NCBI RefSeq assembly: GCF_006175985.1
Contig: NZ_SRSH01000004.1
Span: forward strand, 213,319-277,318
Direction of reading: 5' to 3'
Source of the DNA: Methylotetracoccus oryzae
Lineage (GTDB): Bacteria > Pseudomonadota > Gammaproteobacteria > Methylococcales > Methylococcaceae
Length of the DNA stretch: 64,000 nucleotides
Shown: in pieces, positions 25,774 through 34,955 of the stretch
Numbering within the stretch: position 1 is the first letter of the stretch
Layout: every line of letters begins with the position of its first letter
The notes under the pieces: generated by a model
Seen by the model: only the letters and a program-made list of their open reading frames with translations
Databases searched by the model: none
Told to the model about the DNA's origin: nothing
Position numbers and translations under genes: made by a program

Positions 25774-27902
25774 GCCGGAACGGATGGGGAACCGAGGTTC
25801 TTGATCGCTGCGGCTTCCGCCTCCTCGAAGTCGCGCACCATTTTGGCATAGTAGCCACCGGCCCAGGTCACCTCAAGGTGCGTGACGATGAAGCTGATGG
25901 CCTTCGGGCGGGCGCGTTCCAGGATAGTCGCCGCCCGCTTGAGTTCGCCGGGCATGACCTGCATCGCACCGATCAACAGCAGCGTCAGATCGGCTGATCC
26001 AGCAAGGTATTCCACATCCGCCGACAACAGCACCGGCGGCGCATCGAGCAGGATGACCCCGTACTGCTGCTTCAGTTCCGCCAGCAAGGCGTCCAGCTTG
26101 TGGTAGCCAAACAAATGAGCCTCGGGTGTCAGCCCGATCCCGAGCCGGTCCGGCAAGGCCCCCTCCGCCGGGACGATCGCCGACGCCGCCGGCACATCGG
26201 CGGCGAGCACGTCGAACAAACCGTCATGCGTGGCCGAGACGCGATACCTCGCATCGGGCTGAACCGGATTGACCTCCACGACCAAGGCCCGGACGCCGAA
26301 CAGGTCGAATTCCCGGGCAAGGTCGAAAGCCAGGGACGTCACGCCTGCGCCTGCCTTGACCGAGGTCATCAGCATCACATCGGCTCCCTGTTCGCGTCGT
26401 TCGCGCTCCAGCGCGAGGCTCAAGCGCCGCTTCTGGTCGGCCAGGACGCGCCGAATGGCCGTGCTGGACGAGTCCGCCAGCAGCGACGCCAATGGCGCAT
26501 GGCCCAGGATCTTGTGCACCTGACCCGCGGTACGGATCCGGCGATCCAACAAGTCGATCAGGATGGGAACGCCCAACCCCAACGCCAGCGCGGCGAGCAG
26601 CGACATCATGACCGGCTTTTTCTTCCCGCCGCCGATCGGGATCTCGGGTGGGCGGGCGGGGCTCTCCATACGGATGAATCCGGGCGCGTTCGATTCGAGT
26701 TCCAGAAAACCGACGCGCTTGTCGATCGCGTCGAGCTGGGTGCGGTCGCGTTCTATCTCGTCCGTCAGGCGGACACCCTCGTCGTAGCGCTCGGCAAACC
26801 ATGAGGCTTTTTGACGACTTTGGTCCAGTTGTTCAGTCAATTGCCGTTCGATCTGGCGTGTCAGGCGAGCCTCCGACAGGCGCTGTTCCAACAGCATCGA
26901 TCTGACCGCTTCGGTCACCTTTTTCGTCTCGCTCCCCAACTCGACATCGATCTCGTCGATCTCGCCTTTCACTTGCGCATAGATCGGATGCTCCGCGTTC
27001 AGTCCGCTAAAAGCTTCCAGCAATTTCGTCCGGCGCTGATTCAGATTGGATTTCAACGTAAACAGCCCACCATCCTTGGCGACGAGTTCGCTGGTCGCAG
27101 CGGCCAGGGCAGCTGCCCCATCCTTGTTGCGCGTCACATCGAAGGCATCGGCGCGCGCCTCGGCCTCCATACGGTCACGCTGCGCGGCTGCCAGGGCATT
27201 GCGGCTGTCCGCCAGCAACTGGTCGAAGGGATTGACGCCGTTGTCCGAAAATGTGGTGACCCCAAGTTCCTGCGCGATTTCCAAACGGCGCTTGTTGCTC
27301 TTGGCGATGGCATCGACCAGAGCCTGGCGCTGAGTCCGCAGGTTGGCCAGACGCTGATCGGCGGCATAGAACAGATCCTCGCCACGGACTTTGTCGAGGT
27401 AGGTTTCCACGACCGAATTCATGACTTCGTCGAGCCCCTCCTTCTGATTGGATTGCAACTCGACCGTGATCAGGTAGGTGTCCTTGACCGCCTTAATCAC
27501 CAGGGCGGCCTGCAGACGTTCGGCCGCGCGCCGCTCGGTTTCGCCCGGGAGTTGCCACACCTTACGTCGTTCGCCCATCCGCTGCAGCGCGTCGACGAGA
27601 ATGTCGTAACGGCCAATGGTGCGCGACTGCTGTTCGACGAACTGGCGGTAGGCTTGGTAGGACGCGATCTCCTGCCCGCTGCCTTCCTGCAGAATGTTGA
27701 CGAAGCGGGGCGCGACGTAGATAACGGCGGTGACGGAATACAGCGGCTCGCCTTTGAGCCATGCCATCGGCACCCCGACGGCCAGAATAGTCAGCACTAG
27801 GGCCAACGCAAGTTTCCAGCGTTTGCGCAGACTGTGCAGCGGCATGAAGGTGCCGGTCGGAACGATGACCAACGTCGGCTCGCTAGGCGATGGACTGCTC
27901 AT
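25770..27902 (-). CDS. Wzc/GumC-like polysaccharide chain-length protein with degenerate ATPase motifs
   Basis: 710 residues. N-terminal Wzz-type domain with a TM segment (LALALVLTILAVGVPMAW, about 30-50), a long coiled-coil periplasmic region (about 170-420) and a second TM segment (PVMMSLLAALALGLGVPILI) after a Pro-rich stretch. The C-terminal ~230 residues have the bacterial tyrosine kinase/MinD-like fold, but Walker A reads K516-A-G-A-G-V-T, with Val at the position of the P-loop lysine, and Walker A' reads VVEVNPVQPD instead of a DxD. Walker B (VILLDAPPVLL) is kept. No C-terminal tyrosine cluster. It likely works with the Wza-like protein as a structural co-polymerase. Confidence 0.87.
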   Translation of the reverse strand: MSSPSPSEPTLVIVPTGTFMPLHSLRKRWKLALALVLTILAVGVPMAWLKGEPLYSVTAVIYVAPRFVNILQEGSGQEIASYQAYRQFVEQQSRTIGRYDILVDALQRMGERRKVWQLPGETERRAAERLQAALVIKAVKDTYLITVELQSNQKEGLDEVMNSVVETYLDKVRGEDLFYAADQRLANLRTQRQALVDAIAKSNKRRLEIAQELGVTTFSDNGVNPFDQLLADSRNALAAAQRDRMEAEARADAFDVTRNKDGAAALAAATSELVAKDGGLFTLKSNLNQRRTKLLEAFSGLNAEHPIYAQVKGEIDEIDVELGSETKKVTEAVRSMLLEQRLSEARLTRQIERQLTEQLDQSRQKASWFAERYDEGVRLTDEIERDRTQLDAIDKRVGFLELESNAPGFIRMESPARPPEIPIGGGKKKPVMMSLLAALALGLGVPILIDLLDRRIRTAGQVHKILGHAPLASLLADSSSTAIRRVLADQKRRLSLALERERREQGADVMLMTSVKAGAGVTSLAFDLAREFDLFGVRALVVEVNPVQPDARYRVSATHDGLFDVLAADVPAASAIVPAEGALPDRLGIGLTPEAHLFGYHKLDALLAELKQQYGVILLDAPPVLLSADVEYLAGSADLTLLLIGAMQVMPGELKRAATILERARPKAISFIVTHLEVTWAGGYYAKMVRDFEEAEAAAIKNLGSPSVPA

Positions 27903-27909
27903 CCCATTC

Positions 27910-29001
27910 CTAGGGCACGGCAAAGGTGCTGATCAACAGCAGATAGGCGAAGGGATTCACATGCCGGATGATGTAGCCGACCTTGAACACCCCATTGCGT
28001 GGCACGTAGAGGACATCGCCTTCTTCGATGGCGACATTCCGAGTCGGGTGTTCCGCCCCCAGCAACTCCTCGACCGACAGTGACAGGTTCTGCTGTTTCC
28101 CCGGCCGAATCAGATGAATCTCGTCAATGTTTGCGTCCGTCGTCGGGCCACCGGCCTGGGCCAGAACGTTCATCAATGACATCGGCGGTGAATAGCGATA
28201 GATACCGGGTGCCTTGACTTCGCCCAGCACGAAGACCGAGGTCTCATTGCTGTCCGGAACGTACACGACGTCGTCACGCTGCAGGCGGATATTCAGCGAG
28301 GCGTCGCCGGTGATTAGACGCTTGAGGTCCAGCCACAGAATCCGCTCGCCGCGGATTACCGAGCAGCGGGTTGGAACCTGTTGTTTCTGGCCGCCGACCT
28401 GAGCCAACACTTCCAGCAGTGAGGGTGGTGTCTCGAACGGCAAAACGCCGGGCTTCTCGACATTGCCGATCACGATGATGCGGTTCGAGTTGTACTTGTC
28501 GACGCGCACCGTCGCGTAGACATTCCGGTAGTACGGAGCTAGAGCCATCGCGACGGCGTTGGCGGCCGCTTGGCGCGTGGAACCTCGCACCATTACCGGG
28601 CCGGCTACCGACAGGGTGATACGCCCATCAGGGCCGATGTGATGGGCTCCCGACAATTCCGGCCGCCCCACCACTTCGAGATAGATATCGTCCCCGTCTC
28701 CCAGAAGGTAATCGGAGGTCCGACCGGTTTCCTCCTCGAAGGCCCTGACTACCGAGTCTCCGGAGAGCTTGGTCAGGCGCTTCGGAGCTGCGAAGTTGTC
28801 CAGTGCGTCCGGGGTCGGATCAGGCACCGACTCCCATGACCCGCAAGCGGACAAGCCCGCGAGCAACGACAAGAAAACGAGACGGAGGACGCGGAACAGA
28901 TGCTCGCGCAGACCAATCAGCAATGGCCACAGCGACGCCAAGCAAGCCCGCGCGATGCGCCAGCAAGATTCGCCCTGCCCTCCGGCCTGCCTTGTCCCCA
29001 C
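27910..29001 (-). CDS. Wza-like outer-membrane polysaccharide export lipoprotein
   Basis: 363 residues. Hydrophobic stretch with lipobox (LLAGLSAC), then a Poly_export domain (SDYLLGDGDDIYLEVVGRPEL, IGPDGRITLSVAGPVMV) and two SLBB domains (IIVIGNVEKPGVLPF and VFVLGEVKAPGIYRY). Likely forms the outer-membrane exit channel for the EPS. The reported start is GTG, which leaves about 45 residues before the lipobox; an internal TTG closer to it may be the true start. Seven bases separate it from the Wzc-like gene. Confidence 0.88.
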   Translation of the reverse strand: MGTRQAGGQGESCWRIARACLASLWPLLIGLREHLFRVLRLVFLSLLAGLSACGSWESVPDPTPDALDNFAAPKRLTKLSGDSVVRAFEEETGRTSDYLLGDGDDIYLEVVGRPELSGAHHIGPDGRITLSVAGPVMVRGSTRQAAANAVAMALAPYYRNVYATVRVDKYNSNRIIVIGNVEKPGVLPFETPPSLLEVLAQVGGQKQQVPTRCSVIRGERILWLDLKRLITGDASLNIRLQRDDVVYVPDSNETSVFVLGEVKAPGIYRYSPPMSLMNVLAQAGGPTTDANIDEIHLIRPGKQQNLSLSVEELLGAEHPTRNVAIEEGDVLYVPRNGVFKVGYIIRHVNPFAYLLLISTFAVP

Positions 29002-29025
29002 CTGGGCAGCCCTTCCAAAAGTCGC

Positions 29026-29367
29026 TCAGGACTTCGTCAGCGCGGCGATTCCGGCTTCACGCGTCTGAAAAATCTCGAAGATCTGCTGCAGCCGGGTCAG
29101 TTCGATCAGGGACTGGATATTGGCGGTCGGTGCCGCCAGAACCATTCGACCCTGGCGACTTTGTGTCGCCTTGAACGCCGAAACGAGCACGGATAGACCT
29201 CCCGAATCCATGAACGTCGTGCCCGACAAATCCACGATCAGTTTGCCCGTACCCGTCTCCGCGATGTCTTTCAGCTTTCCTCGGGCCTCCGCGACCTCGG
29301 CGAGCGCCAGCCGGCCTGAAACCTCGACGATGTCGATGCCTTCATCGAGCCGATGGGTCAGCACCAT
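29026..29367 (-). CDS. STAS-domain anti-sigma factor antagonist
   Basis: 113 residues, single STAS domain. The conserved phosphorylatable serine is S55 in FMDSGGLSVLV, and IVDLSGTTFMDSGG matches the SpoIIAA/RsbV core. ATG at 29367 with GGAGA upstream. It sits between the lyase-like gene and the Wza-like gene, in the same operon as an RsbW-like kinase and a REC-PP2C phosphatase, so it is the expected substrate of both. In Vibrio fischeri a STAS protein (SypA) controls biofilm EPS in this way; here the link is inferred. Confidence 0.9.
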   Translation of the reverse strand: MVLTHRLDEGIDIVEVSGRLALAEVAEARGKLKDIAETGTGKLIVDLSGTTFMDSGGLSVLVSAFKATQSRQGRMVLAAPTANIQSLIELTRLQQIFEIFQTREAGIAALTKS

Positions 29368-29416
29368 GCCGTTTCTCCGTGTGTAATCGCCAACGGCGCA
29401 TGATACCAACAATTGC

Positions 29417-31498
29417 CTAGGTAACGGGAGCGTTCCCCCTTAAGGCGCAGCCTGATCGGGCGACCTCGCGGGTCTGGTCGGCAGTTCCGGCGATGAGCCG
29501 GAACTCGACCGCCAGGATCTCCTCCTCGGCATCGAAGCGGCGTTTGAGCCGAAGCTCCGGCGCGACCAGTACGTCGTAGTGAAGACTGCCATCGGGTACG
29601 TTGCGACCCTGGGCCCGATGCAAGACGAACGGAGCCGCAGCCTCACCACACCAGACGATGCCGAAACGGTCATCGACATTGATCCAGTTTCCGGCAAACG
29701 CGGTGCGCCGGATGTCCAGGCCGAGCTGTCGGCCCAGGCGACTGATGATCCGCGCCAGCAATCCCGACTTGCCTCGGCCGAAAGGATTCGGCGCATGTGG
29801 GTCGAAGACGATCTCGGTCCGTCCATCCGGCGCATGGTAGACGCGTCGAAATCCGTTAAACCGGTCATTGGCAATCGCGAGGGTCAACCCCAGGGCGCTG
29901 CGAACATGAATCCGCCGTTTCGCCACAAAACGGCAACGGACCGTCGCCTCGCGGGCCTCGGGGTCGACATCGTACAGCAGGTGCTGATCGTACAGTGGCC
30001 GCGCCTGATGATCCCGATAGGCGACGATCCCTTCGACGCGAAAACCCGAGCGGGACGTGGTCATGGACCTTATCGCGACCGAATGTGCCGGCTCGTCGGC
30101 GACAATGCGGCCAAGCAGATTGTTGCCCTGCCACTCCGCCATGTCGTCCGCACCGATGGGGATGAACAAGGCGATCGGGAAGGGTGTGGTGAGGGTACGC
30201 CAGGAGAACGAGGCGAAGACATGTTCGCTGCGCGCAAATGCGACACCGCATTCGGGGCTGACATGGCATCCGCCGAGATTCCGTTGCAGCTGCGACAGTG
30301 GCGTCGGTTCCAACTGCGGGCGAAGCAGCGCATGTAATCGGTAGGCCAGCGCCAGATTGGCAAAACAGTCGGTCTCGTACTTGGCCGGCTGCCCATAGCG
30401 TATGGGGTCGGTGAAGCGTCGACCGAAGAAAGAACCATCCGGATTTTCGGCCTGCTCGCTCGCCAGGCACTGCACGCGGGCGGCCTCGATCGCCCGCGCA
30501 TCGCCGTCCCGGTAGCGACTCTGGAGCAACACGAGCGCCGGCACGATGAAATACAGCCCATAGGTGTAACGCGCCCAATCCTTGCCGCTCACATACGCGA
30601 ATCGGGTGTCCAGGAAGGTGGGTTTGACCCGCCGCCAAAGATCCTCGACGTGGTGAAAGAGTGCCTCCGGGACCGGCAGAGGGTCATCGCCGCCCGCGAG
30701 GGCGTAGAACGTCCAGGCAATCGACTGCAAGGGACTGGCTACGTAGCAGAAATGGTAGGCACCGTGATTCTCCAGCGTGTAATCGCTGTGCAGGTTCGTC
30801 GTATACACCTGATCGCGGATACGGCGACCATCGACCAGACGCTCGTCCCAGCGATCCTGCGGGACGGACAGCGTATTCATCGCGAACTCGATCAGCTTCT
30901 CGCGCCACGCGGTGGCGTGCGCGTGCGCGGGGAACAGGGCCAGCGCGGCGGCCAGGATCTCGGTGTCCCAGGCGTTCTCCTCGGCCTTGGTATCTTCGGC
31001 CAGGCCGCTCGGCACGATGCGCGGCAACTGAAGATCGGCCTCGAAGACGATCACCCGTTCGACATCGCGCCGCTCGTCCTCGGCCAGTTGCGGCCACAGC
31101 AGGCGCGCGCCCATTGCCATCCGCGTCGTCCACCAGGCCGACTGCCAGACGCCGCCCCATTGGCCACCATCCCCGCACCGACCCGCCCCGGTCCGATGGC
31201 CTTGCGTCATGTAGCGCAACGCCTTGCGGGCGTAACCGAGCATTTCTTCCTGAACCGGCGCGGCGGCGTCATCGGCGCACTGCGGATCCGTCGCCAGGAG
31301 TGCCGCAGTGAACACGACGTTACCCATCGCGCGCATACCGGCTTCACCGTGCGAAGGATCGCCGAAGTATTCCGGTTGGCCATCAGGCACCCGCCACCCG
31401 CGCCGCAGATAATCCGGGAATCGGCGCAGCATGTCCTGATAGTCGGAAAGGGCCGGGAATCCGGGACGAGAAGCCGAGGCGTTGGGTTGCGATGTCAT
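29417..31498 (-). CDS. large polysaccharide lyase/heparinase-like protein, EPS locus
   Basis: 693 residues. The N-terminal ~400 residues look like an alpha/alpha-toroid (many Trp/Arg-rich helices, e.g. GGQWGGVWQSAWWTTRMAMG) with NLHSDYTLENHGAYHFCYV, an Asn/His/Tyr-containing stretch of the sort found in polysaccharide lyase active sites. The C-terminal part is beta-rich (HVFASFSWRTLTTPFPI; FAGNWINVDDRFGIVW). No signal peptide is apparent, unusual for a secreted lyase. The start is uncertain: the ATG at 31498 lacks a good Shine-Dalgarno. Function is inferred from architecture only. Confidence 0.6.
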   Translation of the reverse strand: MTSQPNASASRPGFPALSDYQDMLRRFPDYLRRGWRVPDGQPEYFGDPSHGEAGMRAMGNVVFTAALLATDPQCADDAAAPVQEEMLGYARKALRYMTQGHRTGAGRCGDGGQWGGVWQSAWWTTRMAMGARLLWPQLAEDERRDVERVIVFEADLQLPRIVPSGLAEDTKAEENAWDTEILAAALALFPAHAHATAWREKLIEFAMNTLSVPQDRWDERLVDGRRIRDQVYTTNLHSDYTLENHGAYHFCYVASPLQSIAWTFYALAGGDDPLPVPEALFHHVEDLWRRVKPTFLDTRFAYVSGKDWARYTYGLYFIVPALVLLQSRYRDGDARAIEAARVQCLASEQAENPDGSFFGRRFTDPIRYGQPAKYETDCFANLALAYRLHALLRPQLEPTPLSQLQRNLGGCHVSPECGVAFARSEHVFASFSWRTLTTPFPIALFIPIGADDMAEWQGNNLLGRIVADEPAHSVAIRSMTTSRSGFRVEGIVAYRDHQARPLYDQHLLYDVDPEAREATVRCRFVAKRRIHVRSALGLTLAIANDRFNGFRRVYHAPDGRTEIVFDPHAPNPFGRGKSGLLARIISRLGRQLGLDIRRTAFAGNWINVDDRFGIVWCGEAAAPFVLHRAQGRNVPDGSLHYDVLVAPELRLKRRFDAEEEILAVEFRLIAGTADQTREVARSGCALRGNAPVT

Positions 31499-31553
31499 GC
31501 TGTGTGGGGCCCTGGCGACGTGGGGAGCGACCGGTGAATGGGTGACGGATCCG

Positions 31554-34500
31554 TCATGACGGCTCGACCCGTGCGACGGTTGCAGCGGAGTAGGCAGTCC
31601 TCCAGTTTTCGAGTTCCTGTGCTGTCGCCGGCCATTCCGCATCCAGTTCGGCAACCAGCCGGCTCAAACCCGAGCCGTCGCGAGCCAAGGCCATCGTCTC
31701 GATGGCAAGCGCCAGTTCCGCCAGTCGGATCGCGCCGATCTGGCTGCTGCTGCCCTTGAGCCGGTGAGCAAGCCGGGCCAGGCGCTCGAAATCGCCCGCT
31801 GGCAGCGCTTGCTTGAGTTCGCGCAGGCTGACGGGCGTGTCGGTCAGAAACACCGTCAGGACCTGATCCAGCACAACGGCCCCCGACTCTCCCAGGTCGT
31901 CCAGCAAACCGGACAACACCGACCGCTCCACCCGCACCGGAAACTCATCTGGTGCCGCCACCGGCTGCGGCGTCGCAAGGGCGTCGCGTCTTGGCAAAGG
32001 TCCGCCCGCGTGCGTCGGCCGCGATTCGGCGCATCGCGCCAGGGCGTCGCGCAGTTTCTCAAGACTCAGGGGCTTGCTCAGATAATCGTCCATACCAACG
32101 GCCAGGCACTGCTCGCGATCCCCGGCCAGTGCATTGGCCGTGACCGCGACGATGTACGCGCGCCCCAGACCGGGATCGGCCTGCTCCCGGCGCCGGATCG
32201 CCTCGGTCGCTTGAAACCCGTCCATCACGGGCATCTGGCAATCCATGAAGACCACCTCGTAGGCGTGCTGCTGCATCATCTCGAGCGCCTGCTGCCCGTT
32301 GGCGGCGCAATCAACCTGGTACGCCAGCTTTTCCAGCATCATCACAGCCACGCGACGATTGACTTCATTGTCCTCGGCCAACAGCACGCGGCACGCCGGA
32401 GTCTCCCGATCGGGGCGAGGTTCTGCTGATGCGGCCAGCTCCGGATTGGCGCGGGAGTCCGCGCCCTCCCCCCTGTCGCCGGCGGGCTGAGACACGAAAG
32501 CCGAGAGACAATCGAACAACTGGGAACGCCCGACGGGCGCAACCAGATAAGCGTCGACCAGTGAATCCAGTTCATCGTGCTCGTCCGGCAAGTCGCCGGA
32601 ATGCGTCAAAAGGACGAGCCGGGCCAGACCACGAGCCCGAATGCGCGTCGCGGATTGCACCGACATCAACGCTTGCTCAACGAGGATGATGCCGGAATGC
32701 CGCTGTTCCGGCTCCGCGGCACTACAGGCGAAAATCGCCTCGTCGAGGCTGCGGACCGAGTGGCAGTCGACGAACCAGGACGCCAGGGAATTTTCGAGCG
32801 TTGCGCGCAGATCCTCCTGGTTCACGACCAAGCAGACCTTCGCACCCTGGAACATGTTCACATTGGCGCGTGCGGCCGCTTGTTCCGCGGGCACCAGAGT
32901 CACCTGGAACCAGAAGCAGGAGCCCTTGCCCGGCGTGCTCTCGACCCCGATATCTCCCCCCATCAACTGCACCAGCTTGCGGGAGATCGCGAGCCCCAGG
33001 CCGGTGCCGCCGTAGCGCCGGGACGGGGTTGCGTCACACTGACTGAAGGGCTGAAACAAATTGCGCTGTTCGCGTTCCGGGATACCCGGGCCGGTGTCGA
33101 GAACCTCGAACCGCAGCGTGACGAGATCGCGGTGAGCATTCAGCCGCATGACGTGCAGCGTGACCTCCCCGCTCTCGGTGAACTTGACCGCGTTACTGAG
33201 CAGATTCAGGACCACTTGTCGCAGCCGGCCGGCATCCCCCCGCAGCGCTCCACTGAGGCGGGGATCGCAGCTCGACTGCAGACGCAGACCCTTCCGCCGG
33301 GCTTCGGGCCGGACGACATCAAGCGCCTCGCTCAATAGCGGAGCGAGATCGAAGTCGTCTTCCTCGAAGCTGATCGTCCCCGACTCCACCTTCGAGAAGT
33401 CGAGAATGTCATTGATGATTCGCAGCAGAGCGGAAGAACTGGTCTGGATAGTCTCGACCATTTCCCTTTGATCGGGCTGCAAATCGGTATGCGACAGCAG
33501 TTCCGTCATGCCCAGCACGCCATTCATCGGCGTGCGGATCTCGTGGCTCATCGTAGCCAGAAACTCGCTCTTCGCGCGGTTCGCCGACTCGGCTGCCTGC
33601 GCGGCATCCAGCATGATCTGTGCCGCCTTCCGCCGTTCGGTGATGTCGTTCAAGGTCCCCGAGACACCGCTCAGATCGATGCTGGCGTGCGCGGAGAATT
33701 CGACCCAACCGTAGCGCTGCGGGTGCATCCTGAGACGGCATTCGTCCAAAAAACTGGCAGACCCGTCACCGTCGACCACGTCCGCCAGCGAGCGGCGGAA
33801 GCGCGCACGATCATCCGGATGCAGAAAACTGACGATCGTCTTGCCAAGACTCTCGTCGACCGCCTGACCGGTGATCCGCGTCCAGGCCGGGTTCAGGAAC
33901 GTCAGCCTCCCCGCTGCATCGGTCTGAAAGACCACCTCGCGGAGGCTGCCGACCAACAAACGGTAGCGGATTTCGCTGGCCTCGAGCGCGGCAGCGCTCA
34001 GGCGCCGTTCGGTTACATCGGACTCGATACCCATGAAATTCACGACGTTTCCGTCTTCGTCGCAAATTGGCTGGACCTCGATGGAAACCCAATATTCCCG
34101 CCCGCTCTTGTGGTAATTGAGCAATTCACAACGGAAGCCCTGCCCCGCCCTGAGCCGGGCGCGGATTTCCTCCAAGGCATCGCGGTCCGTGCCGGGCCCC
34201 TGCAGCACGCTGCCCGGCGTCTTGCCGCGCATCTCCTCCAGCGTATACCCGGTCATCCGTGTGAAGCCTTCGTTGACCCATTCCGTGCGACCGCGCGCGT
34301 CGGTCAATACCACGCCGTTGTCCGTGCCGGCCGCGACCAACGCCAGCTTGCGGGTCTCTGCCTCCTTGGCCTGCAAGCTGAGCTGGGCCTCCTGCAGCAA
34401 TGCGTACTGCTGATTCAGGGCCGCGTTGGTCTCGCGCAACTGGGCCCGCTGGGCGGTCAGCTTGTCCGCGAGTTTGCGCACGTCGGCCAGCGCCATGGTA

Positions 34501-34934
34501 TGGGACCTCACCACCTGGAGGAGATCGATGACCGGGTCGTGCAGCGGGAAATCCTCGACCGAAAGCCCGTGCGATCGGATCTCTGCCGTGTCCGTCAACC
34601 AAGGCGACCAAATCATCAGCAAACAGCCATTTTCCGGCTGTTCCAGTACATGTCCCCGTAAAGTCAGTTCGGACCCGATGCGCTGCCACAGCAACAGCTT
34701 TCCCGCCGACTCGCGCAACGCCGCGAACCCGAGCACAACCTGCGGCCGCTTCAAGGCAAAGAAGGTGGTCAGCACGGCACCGACCGGGACGTCCGGGCAA
34801 AGTCGAAGAAACGACCGGCCGGCTCTGGAGATCGTCATGTCGCTGTCGATAGCGACATGGAAAGGAAACAGCGATTCAAACTGCTCGCTCGACAGGCCTG
34901 GCGCAGGCTGCGATCGATCCCCGGTCGAAGTCAT
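31554..34934 (-). CDS. HNOBA-PAS-PAS hybrid histidine kinase with two receiver domains and Hpt
   Basis: 1126 residues. Order: an H-NOX-associated (HNOBA) domain (about 15-150; FPFHVAIDSDMTISRAG and LRGHVLEQPENGCLLMIW), coiled coil (165-205), PAS1 (205-325), PAS2 (328-440), HisKA with H464 in MSHEIRTPMNG, HATPase (NLLSNAVKF, DTGPGIP, GGTGLGLAIS), a receiver lacking its Asp (GIILVEQAL), an intact receiver with D898 in FMDCQMPVMDG, and an Hpt with H1057 in AHRLKGSS. No membrane segment, so cytosolic. It starts 21 bases after the H-NOX gene, so the H-NOX protein is the expected sensor partner. The Hpt can pass phosphate to other receivers, two of which are encoded nearby. Confidence 0.92.
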   Translation of the reverse strand: MTSTGDRSQPAPGLSSEQFESLFPFHVAIDSDMTISRAGRSFLRLCPDVPVGAVLTTFFALKRPQVVLGFAALRESAGKLLLWQRIGSELTLRGHVLEQPENGCLLMIWSPWLTDTAEIRSHGLSVEDFPLHDPVIDLLQVVRSHTMALADVRKLADKLTAQRAQLRETNAALNQQYALLQEAQLSLQAKEAETRKLALVAAGTDNGVVLTDARGRTEWVNEGFTRMTGYTLEEMRGKTPGSVLQGPGTDRDALEEIRARLRAGQGFRCELLNYHKSGREYWVSIEVQPICDEDGNVVNFMGIESDVTERRLSAAALEASEIRYRLLVGSLREVVFQTDAAGRLTFLNPAWTRITGQAVDESLGKTIVSFLHPDDRARFRRSLADVVDGDGSASFLDECRLRMHPQRYGWVEFSAHASIDLSGVSGTLNDITERRKAAQIMLDAAQAAESANRAKSEFLATMSHEIRTPMNGVLGMTELLSHTDLQPDQREMVETIQTSSSALLRIINDILDFSKVESGTISFEEDDFDLAPLLSEALDVVRPEARRKGLRLQSSCDPRLSGALRGDAGRLRQVVLNLLSNAVKFTESGEVTLHVMRLNAHRDLVTLRFEVLDTGPGIPEREQRNLFQPFSQCDATPSRRYGGTGLGLAISRKLVQLMGGDIGVESTPGKGSCFWFQVTLVPAEQAAARANVNMFQGAKVCLVVNQEDLRATLENSLASWFVDCHSVRSLDEAIFACSAAEPEQRHSGIILVEQALMSVQSATRIRARGLARLVLLTHSGDLPDEHDELDSLVDAYLVAPVGRSQLFDCLSAFVSQPAGDRGEGADSRANPELAASAEPRPDRETPACRVLLAEDNEVNRRVAVMMLEKLAYQVDCAANGQQALEMMQQHAYEVVFMDCQMPVMDGFQATEAIRRREQADPGLGRAYIVAVTANALAGDREQCLAVGMDDYLSKPLSLEKLRDALARCAESRPTHAGGPLPRRDALATPQPVAAPDEFPVRVERSVLSGLLDDLGESGAVVLDQVLTVFLTDTPVSLRELKQALPAGDFERLARLAHRLKGSSSQIGAIRLAELALAIETMALARDGSGLSRLVAELDAEWPATAQELENWRTAYSAATVARVEPS

Positions 34935-34955
34935 GGGTCCGCTCGGCAAATCGAA

